A stretch of 56,927 bases of DNA from Terrisporobacter sp. (lineage in GTDB: Bacteria > Bacillota > Clostridia > Peptostreptococcales > Peptostreptococcaceae): the NCBI RefSeq assembly GCF_017888745.1, contig NZ_JAGHFM010000328.1, positions 1 to 56,927 of the forward strand, written 5' to 3'. How positions within the stretch are numbered: position 1 is the stretch's first letter; every line of letters begins with the position of its first letter. The notes beneath the pieces were generated by a model. The model was given only the letters and a program-made list of their open reading frames with translations. It was not told where the DNA came from and searched no databases. Position numbers and translations under genes: made by a program. Below, piece after piece: positions 9,402 through 18,057 of the stretch.

Positions 9402-10607
9402 TTATACCTCTTTACTATTAATTTTATTTATATTACACTCTAAGTTTCCATCTGTTAGTATGATATTAATTTCATCTTCAATCTTGACATTTTCTATAGA
9501 GTTAATTACTTCACCATCTTTTTCTACTATTGAATATCCCCTACTAAGGGTAGCTAAAGGACTTAAATTATGAAGTATAGCTCCTTTTTTTGACAATTGT
9601 TCTTTTGAACTTTCAATATTTTGTTCTAGTCTAAAATTAATTTTATCATAAATTTGGTCTAGCTGTATATTTTTATCCCTTATTATATAAGATTTCATAT
9701 AATTATTGATTTTATCAAAGGTATTATTTAACTTTTCATTGTCAAATATAACTTGATTATTTAATGATCTACTCATTCGATTTTTTATATTATCTAATTT
9801 AAAATAAATATCAGATAAATCTGGCGTAGCAATTTCTGCTGCTGCAGATGGTGTAGGTGCCCTCATGTCCGATACAAAATCACATATAGTAAAATCAGTT
9901 TCATGGCCTACTGCTGAAATTACGGGAATTTTTGATTTAAAAATTTCTCTTGCCACAATTTCCTCATTAAAAGACCATAACTCTTCTAAAGAGCCTCCTC
10001 CTCTACCTACAATTATTATATCTACATTTTCCATACGGTTAAAAAATTCTATCCCTTCACAAATATCTTCAGCTGATCTTTCTCCCTGAACATTGACAGG
10101 ATATAATTTTAAATCTATTTTAGGAAATCTTCTCTTCACAACATTAATTATATCTCTTATGACCGATCCTGTAGGTGAAGTAACTACACCTATAGATTTT
10201 GGAATTTTAGGTATTTCTTTTTTATACATTGAATCAAACAAACCTTCTTTTTTTAATTTTTCCTTTAATTTGTTAAACTCAATATATAAGTTACCTATAC
10301 CTTCTATCTCAACTTCATTTATATAAAATTGGTAGGCTCCATCTCTTTCGTATACTGATATATATCCACTTGCTATTATTTTAACTCCATTATCAAGTTT
10401 TAAACTTTTATCATAGTTATTTCTAAATATAATACAATTTATTTTTGATGTTTCATCTTTCAAAGACAAATAAACATTTCCACTACTATGAACCTTAAAG
10501 TTAGATATTTCTCCTTTTACTCTAAGGTTATAAAGAATAGGATCATTTGTTAGAATCCTCTTTATATATGAATTTACTTCACTTATATTCAAAGCTCTAA
10601 GTTTCAT
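9402..10607 (-). CDS. xseA: Exodeoxyribonuclease VII large subunit
   Basis: Catalytic subunit of ExoVII, used in repair and recombination. An N-terminal OB fold (about 1-100) binds single strands. The nuclease domain contains [14 protein letters not shown] and the [17 protein letters not shown] and [10 protein letters not shown] segments, hallmark motifs of the family; a coiled-coil arm follows from about 260. The 401 residues match Firmicute XseA. GGAGA precedes ATG 10607, 10 nt after the TsaD-like gene. Confidence 0.96.
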   Translation of the reverse strand: MKLRALNISEVNSYIKRILTNDPILYNLRVKGEISNFKVHSSGNVYLSLKDETSKINCIIFRNNYDKSLKLDNGVKIIASGYISVYERDGAYQFYINEVEIEGIGNLYIEFNKLKEKLKKEGLFDSMYKKEIPKIPKSIGVVTSPTGSVIRDIINVVKRRFPKIDLKLYPVNVQGERSAEDICEGIEFFNRMENVDIIIVGRGGGSLEELWSFNEEIVAREIFKSKIPVISAVGHETDFTICDFVSDMRAPTPSAAAEIATPDLSDIYFKLDNIKNRMSRSLNNQVIFDNEKLNNTFDKINNYMKSYIIRDKNIQLDQIYDKINFRLEQNIESSKEQLSKKGAILHNLSPLATLSRGYSIVEKDGEVINSIENVKIEDEINIILTDGNLECNINKINSKEV

Positions 10608-10617
10608 ACATTTTCTC

Positions 10618-11583
10618 CTAATAATTTTTCATTTGATTTAATCCTATTATAGCACATCCTAAAGCATTATCTGTTGCATACTTATTCTCAGTAAAATATG
10701 TAATTACTCTATCTTTTTTTAATTTATTTTTTAGTTCTTTTGAAATATATTTACTAGCAGATACTCCTCCAGCAAATAAAACCTCATCTATTTCATATTT
10801 TTTACATATATATGATAAAGATTTATACATACATCTTACTAATGTATCTAAAAGTAACTTAGAAATATATTCTTTTGAATAATCATTTAAAACTTTATTA
10901 ATTTGATTTTCAATTCCTGATAAATTCATATATCCTTCTTTTACAGATGTTTTTAATCCTTCTTTTATCTTGATATCACATTTTATAGCATCTTCATCAA
11001 TATACTTCCCACAAGGAAAGTCGTATCCTAGATTTACACCAATACGATCTACTAGCTGTCCAAAGCTGACATCTAAACTACCGCCTACAATCTCTATATC
11101 ATATCCTTCTAACTTTTTGTTAACTAGAAGAATTTCTGTAGTTCCACCAGACATATGAACTGCTAAAAATCTTTTTTTATTTTTTAGCTCATTTCTAAAT
11201 AAACTTGCTTCTATATGGTTTTCTTGATGTGATGTCTCAAAATAGCTACAGTTATTTATACTGCTTATTAATTTTGCAAAATTGCATCCTACAGTGAATA
11301 CTGGCATATATGAATTATCTAAAGGTCTTGGTTTGCTAGATGCACAAACACCAATAATATTATACTTTTTTAATGTTTCATTAATACTATTTCCTAGTTC
11401 TCCCAAATTATTAACATGTTGAAAAACTGCTTCACTTTGTCTTAATCCTTTTGAATCTTTTTTTACCTTAAGAAGTATTTTTTTATTTAAAATAACTTCT
11501 TTATCTAAAGATATAGCTGCTATAGATGTTGTATAGCAGCTAGTATCAAATCCTATTATAATATTATTTTTCTTTAATGCCAT
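10618..11583 (-). CDS. TsaD-like (Kae1/Qri7 family) ASKHA protein paralogue
   Basis: Member of the family of TsaD, the tRNA threonylcarbamoyladenosine transferase. It keeps the N-terminal phosphate loop GFDTSCYTTS (residues 11-20), an HxxxH metal pair (H119, H123 in SHQENHIEA), a glycine-rich HMSGGTTEI segment and a C-terminal FAGGVSAS segment. It is shorter (321) than true TsaD (about 335-340) and diverges around the catalytic core, so it is probably a paralogue of unknown substrate; the real tsaD should lie elsewhere with tsaB/tsaE. ATG 11583 is preferred because AGGAAG lies 8 nt upstream. It overlaps the nusB 3' end by 20 bp, suggesting coupling. The nusB - tsaD-like - xseA order is, to my recollection, seen in other Clostridia. 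Confidence 0.8.
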   Translation of the reverse strand: MALKKNNIIIGFDTSCYTTSIAAISLDKEVILNKKILLKVKKDSKGLRQSEAVFQHVNNLGELGNSINETLKKYNIIGVCASSKPRPLDNSYMPVFTVGCNFAKLISSINNCSYFETSHQENHIEASLFRNELKNKKRFLAVHMSGGTTEILLVNKKLEGYDIEIVGGSLDVSFGQLVDRIGVNLGYDFPCGKYIDEDAIKCDIKIKEGLKTSVKEGYMNLSGIENQINKVLNDYSKEYISKLLLDTLVRCMYKSLSYICKKYEIDEVLFAGGVSASKYISKELKNKLKKDRVITYFTENKYATDNALGCAIIGLNQMKNY

Positions 11584-12106
11584 TAGCAACACTTCCTAAA
11601 ATTCCGTTTATAAATTTAGGAGATTTGTCGTCGCAGTATAATTTTGCTAAATCTATAGCTTCATTTATTGAAACCCTAACAGGAACTTCGTCATTCATAT
11701 AAACAACTTCGCATATTGCTAATTTCAGTATTGCTAAATCAACTTTTGCTATTCTATCTAAAGACCAATTTAGGGCATGTTTAGTAATTAGTCCTTCTAT
11801 TTCATAGCAGTGTTCACTTAAAGAATTACAAACTCTTTTCATATATTCTATATCTATAGCATTATTTAAGTTTACATCATTTAAGTTTACATTACTTTCA
11901 TTTGAGTATTGTAAAACTAACTCTTCATATCTATTTATTATGTATTCTTCATGATTATTTAAAAAATCTTCAAAGTAACTATTTATATCTTGTAAGTCAC
12001 CTTCTAATATATCTATTTGATAAATTAATTTCATTAAATATTCTCTACTTGTTATTTTTCTTGCCTTTTCTATATAACTAATTTTACTTACATTGTCTTT
12101 TTTCAT
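11564..12106 (-). CDS. nusB: NusB, transcription antitermination factor
   Basis: Binds boxA RNA with NusE (S10) to support antitermination of rRNA operons. The all-helical fold is recognised from the C-terminal region: HALNWSLDRIAKVDLAILKLA, then EVPVRVSINEAIDLAKLY and PKFINGILGSVA. It is longer (180 residues) than the usual 130-150 because of an extended N-terminus and a low-complexity acidic insert around 70-80, which contains a 15-bp tandem duplication. It heads the operon with the TsaD-like gene, xseA, xseB, ispA and the yuiD-like gene. Confidence 0.93.
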   Translation of the reverse strand: MKKDNVSKISYIEKARKITSREYLMKLIYQIDILEGDLQDINSYFEDFLNNHEEYIINRYEELVLQYSNESNVNLNDVNLNNAIDIEYMKRVCNSLSEHCYEIEGLITKHALNWSLDRIAKVDLAILKLAICEVVYMNDEVPVRVSINEAIDLAKLYCDDKSPKFINGILGSVANGIKEK

Positions 12107-12151
12107 TATATACTAACCTCCTTCAGTCTTATTATATACCATTAAGCAATT

Positions 12152-12177
12152 AAAAAACCCTCTGATTTTCAGAGGGC
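12152..12177 (-). terminator. Terminator of the Asp23-family gene
   Basis: CCCTCTGA (12158-12165) pairs perfectly with TCAGAGGG (12169-12176), followed on the minus strand by a T-run (12152-12157). It lies between the Asp23 gene and nusB, so nusB must be transcribed by read-through or its own promoter. Confidence 0.88.
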
Positions 12178-12187
12178 TTTATTTAAT

Positions 12188-12607
12188 TTATTTTGATATC
12201 TTCTTAGCTTCTTCTTTCTTAGCTTGTTTTGCTAACTTAGCTTCTTCTCTCTTAGCTTGTTTTGCTAATTCTTTTTCTTCTTTTTCTTTCTTGAAGCTAA
12301 TTTCTTGAACTTGTATATTTACTTGAGAAACTTCTAATCCAGTCATTGTTTCAACTGTATTTTTAACATTTTCTTGTACTTTACAAGATACTTCAGGTAT
12401 AGACATACCATATTCTACTGTTATAACAACATCCAATGATACTTTTTCTTCTTCTATTTGAATTTTAACACCGTTGTTTTTTAGTAATTTATCTGTTAAT
12501 GAAGTTATTGTCTCTACACCTTCAACTTCTAACGCAGCTAGCCCTGCTATTGTAACTATAACATCATTAGAAATTTTAACTTGCCCTAAATTATTGTTAT
12601 TTTCCAT
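12188..12607 (-). CDS. Asp23/Gls24 family protein (YqhY-like)
   Basis: Small cytoplasmic protein of the alkaline-shock family. In Bacillus, YqhY sits upstream of nusB and is linked to control of acetyl-CoA carboxylase, so this is probably the positional equivalent (inference). The Asp23 core spans about 8-105 (GQVKISNDVIVTIAGLAALEVEGV and later a QVNIQVQEI segment). The tail is an Ala/Lys/Glu-rich imperfect repeat (two AKQAK..EEAK units). ATG 12607 is chosen after GGGGG; the upstream in-frame extension reads through that site. A terminator follows. Confidence 0.85.
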   Translation of the reverse strand: MENNNNLGQVKISNDVIVTIAGLAALEVEGVETITSLTDKLLKNNGVKIQIEEEKVSLDVVITVEYGMSIPEVSCKVQENVKNTVETMTGLEVSQVNIQVQEISFKKEKEEKELAKQAKREEAKLAKQAKKEEAKKISK

Positions 12608-12683
12608 GAGATTGTTACCCCCTGTATTAAGGATTTTATAATTATATATTATCATAGCAAATTATAGTAAGTTTTGCAAGAAA

Positions 12684-12709
12684 ATACCTCAGTAAATTCT
12701 GAGGTATTA
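12684..12709 (-). terminator. Terminator of the spoIIIA operon
   Basis: AATACCTCAG (12684-12693) pairs perfectly with CTGAGGTATT (12700-12709), 50 nt after the spoIIIAH stop; the T-run on the minus strand is short and interrupted. Confidence 0.75.
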
Positions 12710-12758
12710 GTCTCTTATATTATTATAGCCTAAATAATATTATTTTAAAATCATCTTA

Positions 12759-13415
12759 TTATTTTTGTAGTGAATTAGGAGTTAATTTTATTTTATCATA
12801 ATCTACTCCAGCTTGCTCTGCTACTAGATCAAATATTTTTGCTGCATCACTTTTTGTCAATTCTGATTTATTTACTACTACATTCACATTGTCTTGTCCT
12901 ATATATACTAAAGCGTCTTCATATCCTTTAGCACTTAATAAATTTTCTATTTTTAATTCAGTTTCTTGATACTTAACTAGTTGGACCTTCATATTTGAAG
13001 CTTCCTCTCTTGATTCATCAGATGTAGATGGATTATTTATAATTGTATTCAGTTCTTCAGATAAATCATTTCTTTGTTTTTCTCTTTCCATTTTCATATC
13101 AAGAATATATGTAGACTTACTCATGTTTTCCTTTGAGGCCAATTGCTCTTCAATTTCTTTGCTTGTTTCTATAGCTTTTTCTTCAATGTCACTTTGTTCA
13201 CTATCTTTACTATCTACTACAGTTATCTCTGCAGTTTCTTTAGATTCTTCTTTATCTGTGTTTTTATCTTGTTGAGCTTGTTCATAAGCTTCAAATTCTT
13301 CAGATACAGTAAGTGCAGATTGTTTACTTAATTGATAATTTCCAACTCCAAGAGCTATTAACATTGCTGATAATGATATTACTACAACTCCCCTATGTTT
13401 TAAATTAATTTTCAT
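12759..13415 (-). CDS. spoIIIAH: SpoIIIAH, mother-cell component of the SpoIIIA-SpoIIQ channel
   Basis: Mother-cell membrane protein whose periplasmic domain binds forespore SpoIIQ across the intermembrane space and can form a ring. One N-terminal membrane segment lies at about 11-27, then a Glu/Lys-rich linker (about 35-95) and the C-terminal YscJ/FliF-like ring domain (about 125-218, with LSAKGYEDALVYIGQDNVNV). 218 residues is typical. GGAGGGG precedes ATG 13415. It is last in the operon. Confidence 0.93.
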   Translation of the reverse strand: MKINLKHRGVVVISLSAMLIALGVGNYQLSKQSALTVSEEFEAYEQAQQDKNTDKEESKETAEITVVDSKDSEQSDIEEKAIETSKEIEEQLASKENMSKSTYILDMKMEREKQRNDLSEELNTIINNPSTSDESREEASNMKVQLVKYQETELKIENLLSAKGYEDALVYIGQDNVNVVVNKSELTKSDAAKIFDLVAEQAGVDYDKIKLTPNSLQK

Positions 13416-13435
13416 ATTTACCCCTCCACTTTCGT

Positions 13436-13996
13436 TTATTTAGAATATATCTCTACTTGGTGACCAGATATTTGTAAAGATGTTTGTACTGCGCTATATA
13501 ATTTTTCTTTAACAGCTGAATTACTAGCTCCACTTGCTACCACAATAACACCTTTTATTTTAGCTTCAGAAGTTTTTAAAACCACTGGCTCATTTGTACT
13601 AGAAGTAATCATAGTTTTATTTTCTGTTGAACTTGTAGTTGTTCTCTCTCCACCTGAAGAATCTTGTTCTTTTGTAGTTTCTGTAGTTGTATTAGAATTA
13701 TATGCAGGTACTAATTCTTCACTAGATTCAAAGGTTATCATTACATCTACATCACCTGCACCGTTAATCTTACTCAATATTTCTGTTAATTTACTTTCTA
13801 AATCTCTTTTCTCTGATTCAGTTTCTGCAGATGCTTGTATTGTATTATCATTGTCATTTGCACTAGTTTCTTTGTCTTGTCCACTTGGCATGACTGCTAT
13901 AACTATAAGGGCTAAGATACAAATCCCCGCCATAAATATAAGGGGCTTTAATTTCTTTTTTTCTGTATCATTAAATAGTTCATTAAATTTTTTCAA
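13436..13996 (-). CDS. spoIIIAG: SpoIIIAG, ring-forming sporulation channel protein
   Basis: Mother-cell channel component, homologous to type III secretion ring proteins. A single membrane segment sits at about 19-36 (LIFMAGICILALIVIAVM). The periplasmic part has a Ser/Thr/Glu-rich loop (about 85-130) inserted in the ring domain, the region that forms the beta-triangle in Bacillus SpoIIIAG, and ends with AVQTSLQISGHQVEIYSK. The start is TTG 13996, behind GGTGG, 17 nt after spoIIIAF. 186 residues is slightly short for the family. Confidence 0.9.
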   Translation of the reverse strand: MKKFNELFNDTEKKKLKPLIFMAGICILALIVIAVMPSGQDKETSANDNDNTIQASAETESEKRDLESKLTEILSKINGAGDVDVMITFESSEELVPAYNSNTTTETTKEQDSSGGERTTTSSTENKTMITSSTNEPVVLKTSEAKIKGVIVVASGASNSAVKEKLYSAVQTSLQISGHQVEIYSK

Positions 13997-14013
13997 TTAC
14001 CACCCAACTCCTC

Positions 14014-14547
14014 TTAATCAATTTCTATATCCCCTATGGATATATCTAGTACTTTTATTAGGTCTTCTTTAAGTTCATTTTCTTTTAAATTTAATTCTCC
14101 TTTGTTTTTAAAAACCTCTTCTTCTTTTTCCATGTCACTAGATTGTATGTCCTTTTTGTTATCATTATTACTATTTTTTTCTTTAATCTTTATAGTTTCA
14201 ATATCTGACCCATCGAGCTTTATATCCTCTAATTCGTATCCATATTCATCTAGTTTAAGCTGTAATACGCTTTTTAAGCCATCTTCATATCCTTTACTTA
14301 GTTCTCCATTATTTGTTTTTCCAGCTAAATCATTATAACTATCCACATACATTTTTGAATAATCACTTATTTTTCTCAAAATAGCATCTTCCAAAGAAGT
14401 ATTATTAGAAAATACACTTACAATTGGACTAATTATTATGAATACAAAAATAAAATTACAAACTAAATTTACATATGATTTTAATTTCGTACTAGGTAAT
14501 ATCATATCAACCATATTTATAATAAATGCTCCTATGATAATACACAT
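14014..14547 (-). CDS. spoIIIAF: SpoIIIAF, sporulation channel membrane protein
   Basis: Component of the SpoIIIA complex. Two N-terminal membrane segments (about 2-20 and 27-45) precede a soluble domain that ends with DLIKVLDISIGDIEID. The first ATG (14547) has no ribosome site. Open frame continues upstream and encodes IIASIKEWV, resembling the family N-terminus (an aromatic residue and a short helix before the first membrane segment), and AGGGAGG sits 5-8 nt before two ATT codons at 14574 and 14571. Translation may start at ATT, adding 8-9 residues. Identity is set by position between AE and AG and by topology. Confidence 0.88.
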   Translation of the reverse strand: MCIIIGAFIINMVDMILPSTKLKSYVNLVCNFIFVFIIISPIVSVFSNNTSLEDAILRKISDYSKMYVDSYNDLAGKTNNGELSKGYEDGLKSVLQLKLDEYGYELEDIKLDGSDIETIKIKEKNSNNDNKKDIQSSDMEKEEEVFKNKGELNLKENELKEDLIKVLDISIGDIEID

Positions 14548-14596
14548 AACCCATTCTTTTATACTAGCAATAATAGATCCCTCCCTTTTATTTAAT

Positions 14597-15790
14597 TTAA
14601 GAAATTACCGCACTTATGGAAGTTAATATTGCTATCGTTACAAAAAACATAATTGTTATTGCTATTAATGTTACTAAAACTATTGTCATTAAATTTGCTA
14701 CTTCATTTAAAAATGAAGAAATATTATCTTCTCCAATAGGTTCCACTGCTATTGCACAAACTTTATAAACCAATATTACTCCTATAATTTTTATCAAAGG
14801 AATTAAACACATCCCTACTAAAATCACTAACCCTATCCCACCAAATACATTTTTGATAAGTTGAGAAGAAGATAATAATATATCAACAGAGTCTGATACA
14901 AATCCTCCTACTACAGGTATAAAATTACCTATTGCAAACTTAGCAGTTTTCACACTAAACTTATCAAATGAAGTAACATATAATCCTTGTATAGATACTA
15001 AACCTAGATAAACAGTAAATACTGCTCCTAAAGCAACTACATTTATTTGCTTTATAAATGAAGATAATCGACTTAATTTAATATTGTTAGTTATATTATT
15101 AATTACCAATATGGCAAAAGCAAAAGATATAGCTACAAATATAAACTTCTTAAAAATTATATTAATTGCAGCTATTCCACCTATAACAATCGGATTCAAC
15201 GCAGTAGATGTTATAGGTAATCCCATTAGTAGTAATAATGAAATCATAATAGGAATCACTACATTTACAAGTCCTATAATACCTTCTATCGTTGAATGAC
15301 AAATAGCAAGTACATCTTTAAAACTTATTAGAGTTAAAGCTACTACTGTAATGAATACTATATAATTTGTAACTGTACTTATTCCTGATGATGAAAATGA
15401 GTTTTCTAAACTTTTTATTAATGATGATAAAAGGGCTAAGACAAGTATACTAGCTGCTATTTTCAAACTACTTTTTATTTCTCCAAATATGGCTGTACTT
15501 ATTTTATCTTTATCAAATAAATCTAGTATATTAGCATCACCTTTAATCAGGTCTTTTATATATGTTTTCATGTCAACATCTTTAATAACATTGTCTTCTT
15601 TTATATATTTTTCTATTTCATTTATGTTTATCTTACTCAACTGATTTTCTATATATAAATCTATACTTTCTTTTGTATCATTATATTCTTCTGTATTACT
15701 TTTAACTTCATCATCTTCTGCTGCAAATGTCACTCCTGTAAGTAAAGAGAAAAATATAATAAAAACAAGACTTAAAACTTTGTTTTTCAT
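14597..15790 (-). CDS. spoIIIAE: SpoIIIAE, polytopic sporulation channel protein
   Basis: Largest membrane protein of the SpoIIIA complex. A cleavable signal peptide is visible (residues 1-23, ending FAA), followed by an acidic soluble segment (25-100) and about seven or eight membrane segments to the C-terminus. A GNFIPVVGGFVSDSVD segment near 285-302 is a family hallmark. 397 residues is typical. GGAGA precedes ATG 15790, 20 nt after spoIIIAD. Confidence 0.93.
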   Translation of the reverse strand: MKNKVLSLVFIIFFSLLTGVTFAAEDDEVKSNTEEYNDTKESIDLYIENQLSKININEIEKYIKEDNVIKDVDMKTYIKDLIKGDANILDLFDKDKISTAIFGEIKSSLKIAASILVLALLSSLIKSLENSFSSSGISTVTNYIVFITVVALTLISFKDVLAICHSTIEGIIGLVNVVIPIMISLLLLMGLPITSTALNPIVIGGIAAINIIFKKFIFVAISFAFAILVINNITNNIKLSRLSSFIKQINVVALGAVFTVYLGLVSIQGLYVTSFDKFSVKTAKFAIGNFIPVVGGFVSDSVDILLSSSQLIKNVFGGIGLVILVGMCLIPLIKIIGVILVYKVCAIAVEPIGEDNISSFLNEVANLMTIVLVTLIAITIMFFVTIAILTSISAVIS

Positions 15791-15809
15791 ACTAAATCAT
15801 TCTCCTACT

Positions 15810-16193
15810 TTAAATTAAATTAATTATTGTATCTATAATTGATAAAAGTATAGGGAATGACATTGTCATGATGATGATTTTTCCCCCAAACTCTAATTTA
15901 GATGCAATGTTTTTTTCACCACAGTCATTACACAAAGAAACAGCAAACTCTATGATATAACAAATACCTATCAATTTAATTATTAATCTTATGTACATAG
16001 CTGGTATATTCACTTTATCTGCCAAAGATTGAATTCCATCTATTATAAAGCCTAACTTCATAACAACAGAAAGTAGTATTATCACCCCAGCAGTAATACC
16101 TACAAAGTTTGCCATTTCAGGTCTATCTTTTTTAATAACTAAACAGAGTATGGTGGAAACCATTGCAATACCAACTAATTGCATAACTTCCAA
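15810..16193 (-). CDS. spoIIIAD: SpoIIIAD, small membrane subunit
   Basis: Small integral membrane protein of the channel with about four hydrophobic segments over 127 residues. The N-terminus MEVMQLVGIAMVSTIL resembles the family (MDIVQIVG type), supporting TTG 16193 behind GGAGGAGA as start rather than the ATG three codons later. 16 nt separate it from spoIIIAC. Confidence 0.9.
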   Translation of the reverse strand: MEVMQLVGIAMVSTILCLVIKKDRPEMANFVGITAGVIILLSVVMKLGFIIDGIQSLADKVNIPAMYIRLIIKLIGICYIIEFAVSLCNDCGEKNIASKLEFGGKIIIMTMSFPILLSIIDTIINLI

Positions 16194-16208
16194 ATTATCT
16201 CCTCCTCT

Positions 16209-16406
16209 TTAGTAAAGTTGAAACATTGTTCTGACTGTATTAAATAAATCGCTAATTTCTGTAATTACTAGTCCTAAAACTATAACTACTCCTACTAATG
16301 TCGTTAGAGTTGCCCAATCTTTTCTATCAACTTTTTCTAGAATCATGTTTAATACAGATATTAATATCCCTACACCAGCAACTTTTAGTATCAATGCAAT
16401 TTCCAT
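16209..16406 (-). CDS. spoIIIAC: SpoIIIAC, small membrane subunit
   Basis: 65-residue membrane protein with two hydrophobic helices (about 4-22 and 33-52) joined by a short loop with KVDRKDWATL, a pattern conserved in SpoIIIAC. ATG 16406 follows GGAGG. Its order between AB and AD is the canonical one. Confidence 0.92.
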   Translation of the reverse strand: MEIALILKVAGVGILISVLNMILEKVDRKDWATLTTLVGVVIVLGLVITEISDLFNTVRTMFQLY

Positions 16407-16415
16407 AATTACCTC

Positions 16416-16937
16416 CTAAATTAAAATTATTCCTATGCAGATACCTGCAAATGTTATTAGTTTTTTATATAAAGCTCCCTTTTTAAAGATTTCTTCTTTA
16501 CTGTCACTAGTTATTTTTTTTAAATTATCACATGTTAGGTCTATTATTCTCTGTTGCGCTTCTATATCACTTTGTCCAAGAGTTAAAAATAACTTTCTTA
16601 TTTCTTCTATCTCTTTGCTTTGCAAATTACTTTCAACTTTCAACATATCAATATTTTTATTTAAGATTTTTTGTAATGTCCTACCATCTTCCTTCACCAG
16701 GTCTACATACATATTTTCAAAAAAATCACATAAACAATAATCTTTCTTAAGAGATGCTCTATAAAATATCTCTTCTAATGTATATAATCCAAAAGCTAAA
16801 TCCATCCTAATTATTTCTAATATACTTATAACTTCATTTAATTCTTTATGCCTTTTAATAAATGCTTTATATATAATATCTCCTATTAAATAACTAGATC
16901 CTATTAATATTCCTATGAAAAAAATTTTAATTTGCAA
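16416..16937 (-). CDS. spoIIIAB: SpoIIIAB, sporulation channel protein
   Basis: Membrane-anchored helical protein with similarity to type II secretion GspF-like components. Hydrophobic segments at about 4-21 and 155-172 flank a helical soluble domain containing the family motif FGLYTLEEIFYRAS. The start is TTG 16937, inside the 3' end of spoIIIAA (11-bp overlap), which suggests translational coupling; the ribosome site is weak (GAGATGG). 173 residues is standard. Confidence 0.9.
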   Translation of the reverse strand: MQIKIFFIGILIGSSYLIGDIIYKAFIKRHKELNEVISILEIIRMDLAFGLYTLEEIFYRASLKKDYCLCDFFENMYVDLVKEDGRTLQKILNKNIDMLKVESNLQSKEIEEIRKLFLTLGQSDIEAQQRIIDLTCDNLKKITSDSKEEIFKKGALYKKLITFAGICIGIILI

Positions 16938-17886
16938 AATACCATCTCTTTTCTTTTAAATCATAAATATTTTCTATTGTCCCTGGTCCTTTTTTAGCAG
17001 AAAGTAAAATTACTTTTCTAAATAGCTCATCATCCAATAAGTTTTTTAATTCTTTTCTATTTCTAATATCATCAATTGAGTCTCCATGGACTGTTGTTAT
17101 TAATCCGACACCACCATTTAATGCTGTATATAAAGCTTTTATGTCTTTTTCTGTACCAATTTCATCAGTTACCACTACATTCGGTGACATGGATCTTAGA
17201 ACCATCATAATCCCCACATCTTTTGGACAAGTTTCAATTATGTCTGTCCTAATTCCAACATCCATTTGAGATACTCCTAAGTAAGAGCCTGCGATTTCAT
17301 TTCTTTCATCTATTAATGCAACCTTGACACCCTTGAAATTATATTTATTACTTCCATTACTTAAATTTCTTACTATATCTCTAAGTAATGTAGTCTTACC
17401 ACACTGAGGTGGTGAAATTATTATGCTATTATTTATCTCAGTTGGACTTTTAATAATATGATTCATAACTTTATCTGAACAGTTTTTAATTTCTTTAGAA
17501 ACTCTTATATTTAAAGAAGATATATGTTTTATATTTTCCACTCTTCCATTTTCAACTATGGCTTTTCCAACTATACCTACCCTGTGCCCACCTCTAAGGG
17601 TTATAAATCCTTTTTTTATATCATCCATAAAGGAGTGTATAGAGTATTTGCATATAATTTGAAAAGTCTGCTCAATATCCTCTTTAGTTACTACATAAGC
17701 ATTATCCATATTTCTATCTAGACTATTAGTTTTTACATTATAAAAATAATCTTTTAAATTGCCATTTATTATTAATGGCTTGTTTATTCTTAATCTTATT
17801 TCTTCTATATTTTCTCTCTTAATATTTTTTATTTTTTCTCTTAGATTAAGAGAGAGTGAATTAATTATTTCATCAGAAAGTTTCAT
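16927..17886 (-). CDS. spoIIIAA: SpoIIIAA, AAA-type ATPase of the SpoIIIA channel
   Basis: Cytoplasmic mother-cell ATPase resembling type II/IV secretion ATPases; it powers or assembles the channel. Walker A is SPPQCGKTTLLRD (GKT at 163-165) and the Walker B region is VVVTDEIGTEKD near 235. GGHRVGIVGKA near 99-109 is a family signature. 319 residues. GGAGG precedes ATG 17886. It is first of the eight-gene spoIIIA operon. A mother-cell sigma-E promoter is expected upstream, but I could not identify one with confidence. Confidence 0.95.
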   Translation of the reverse strand: MKLSDEIINSLSLNLREKIKNIKRENIEEIRLRINKPLIINGNLKDYFYNVKTNSLDRNMDNAYVVTKEDIEQTFQIICKYSIHSFMDDIKKGFITLRGGHRVGIVGKAIVENGRVENIKHISSLNIRVSKEIKNCSDKVMNHIIKSPTEINNSIIISPPQCGKTTLLRDIVRNLSNGSNKYNFKGVKVALIDERNEIAGSYLGVSQMDVGIRTDIIETCPKDVGIMMVLRSMSPNVVVTDEIGTEKDIKALYTALNGGVGLITTVHGDSIDDIRNRKELKNLLDDELFRKVILLSAKKGPGTIENIYDLKEKRWYFAN

Positions 17887-17974
17887 AATCTTGTCCTCCT
17901 TCTTGTTTATAATATTTATATTTATTAGATGTGATAAATATTACATTTAGAACAACTTTTATATCATTCAATTA

Positions 17975-18002
17975 TTGACTTTCTAAATACCTATGATAAT
18001 AT
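17975..18002 (+). promoter_or_regulatory. Candidate sigma-A promoter of the HELGH membrane protein gene
   Basis: TTGACT (17975-17980), 16 nt, TAATAT (17997-18002), 56 nt before the ATG at 18058. It lies in the divergent spacer with spoIIIAA. Confidence 0.5.
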
Positions 18003-18057
18003 TTAATAATAATTAGATAACTTTAATAAAATATACAAATTAAAAAAGGAGAATAGT

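Noticed and set aside
12188..12655. Longer start for the Asp23-family protein at 12655
   Set aside because: The extra 16 codons read through the GGGGG ribosome site that precedes ATG 12607.
14036..14338. 100-codon plus-strand frame rich in Ser
   Set aside because: It is antisense to spoIIIAF with no ribosome site.
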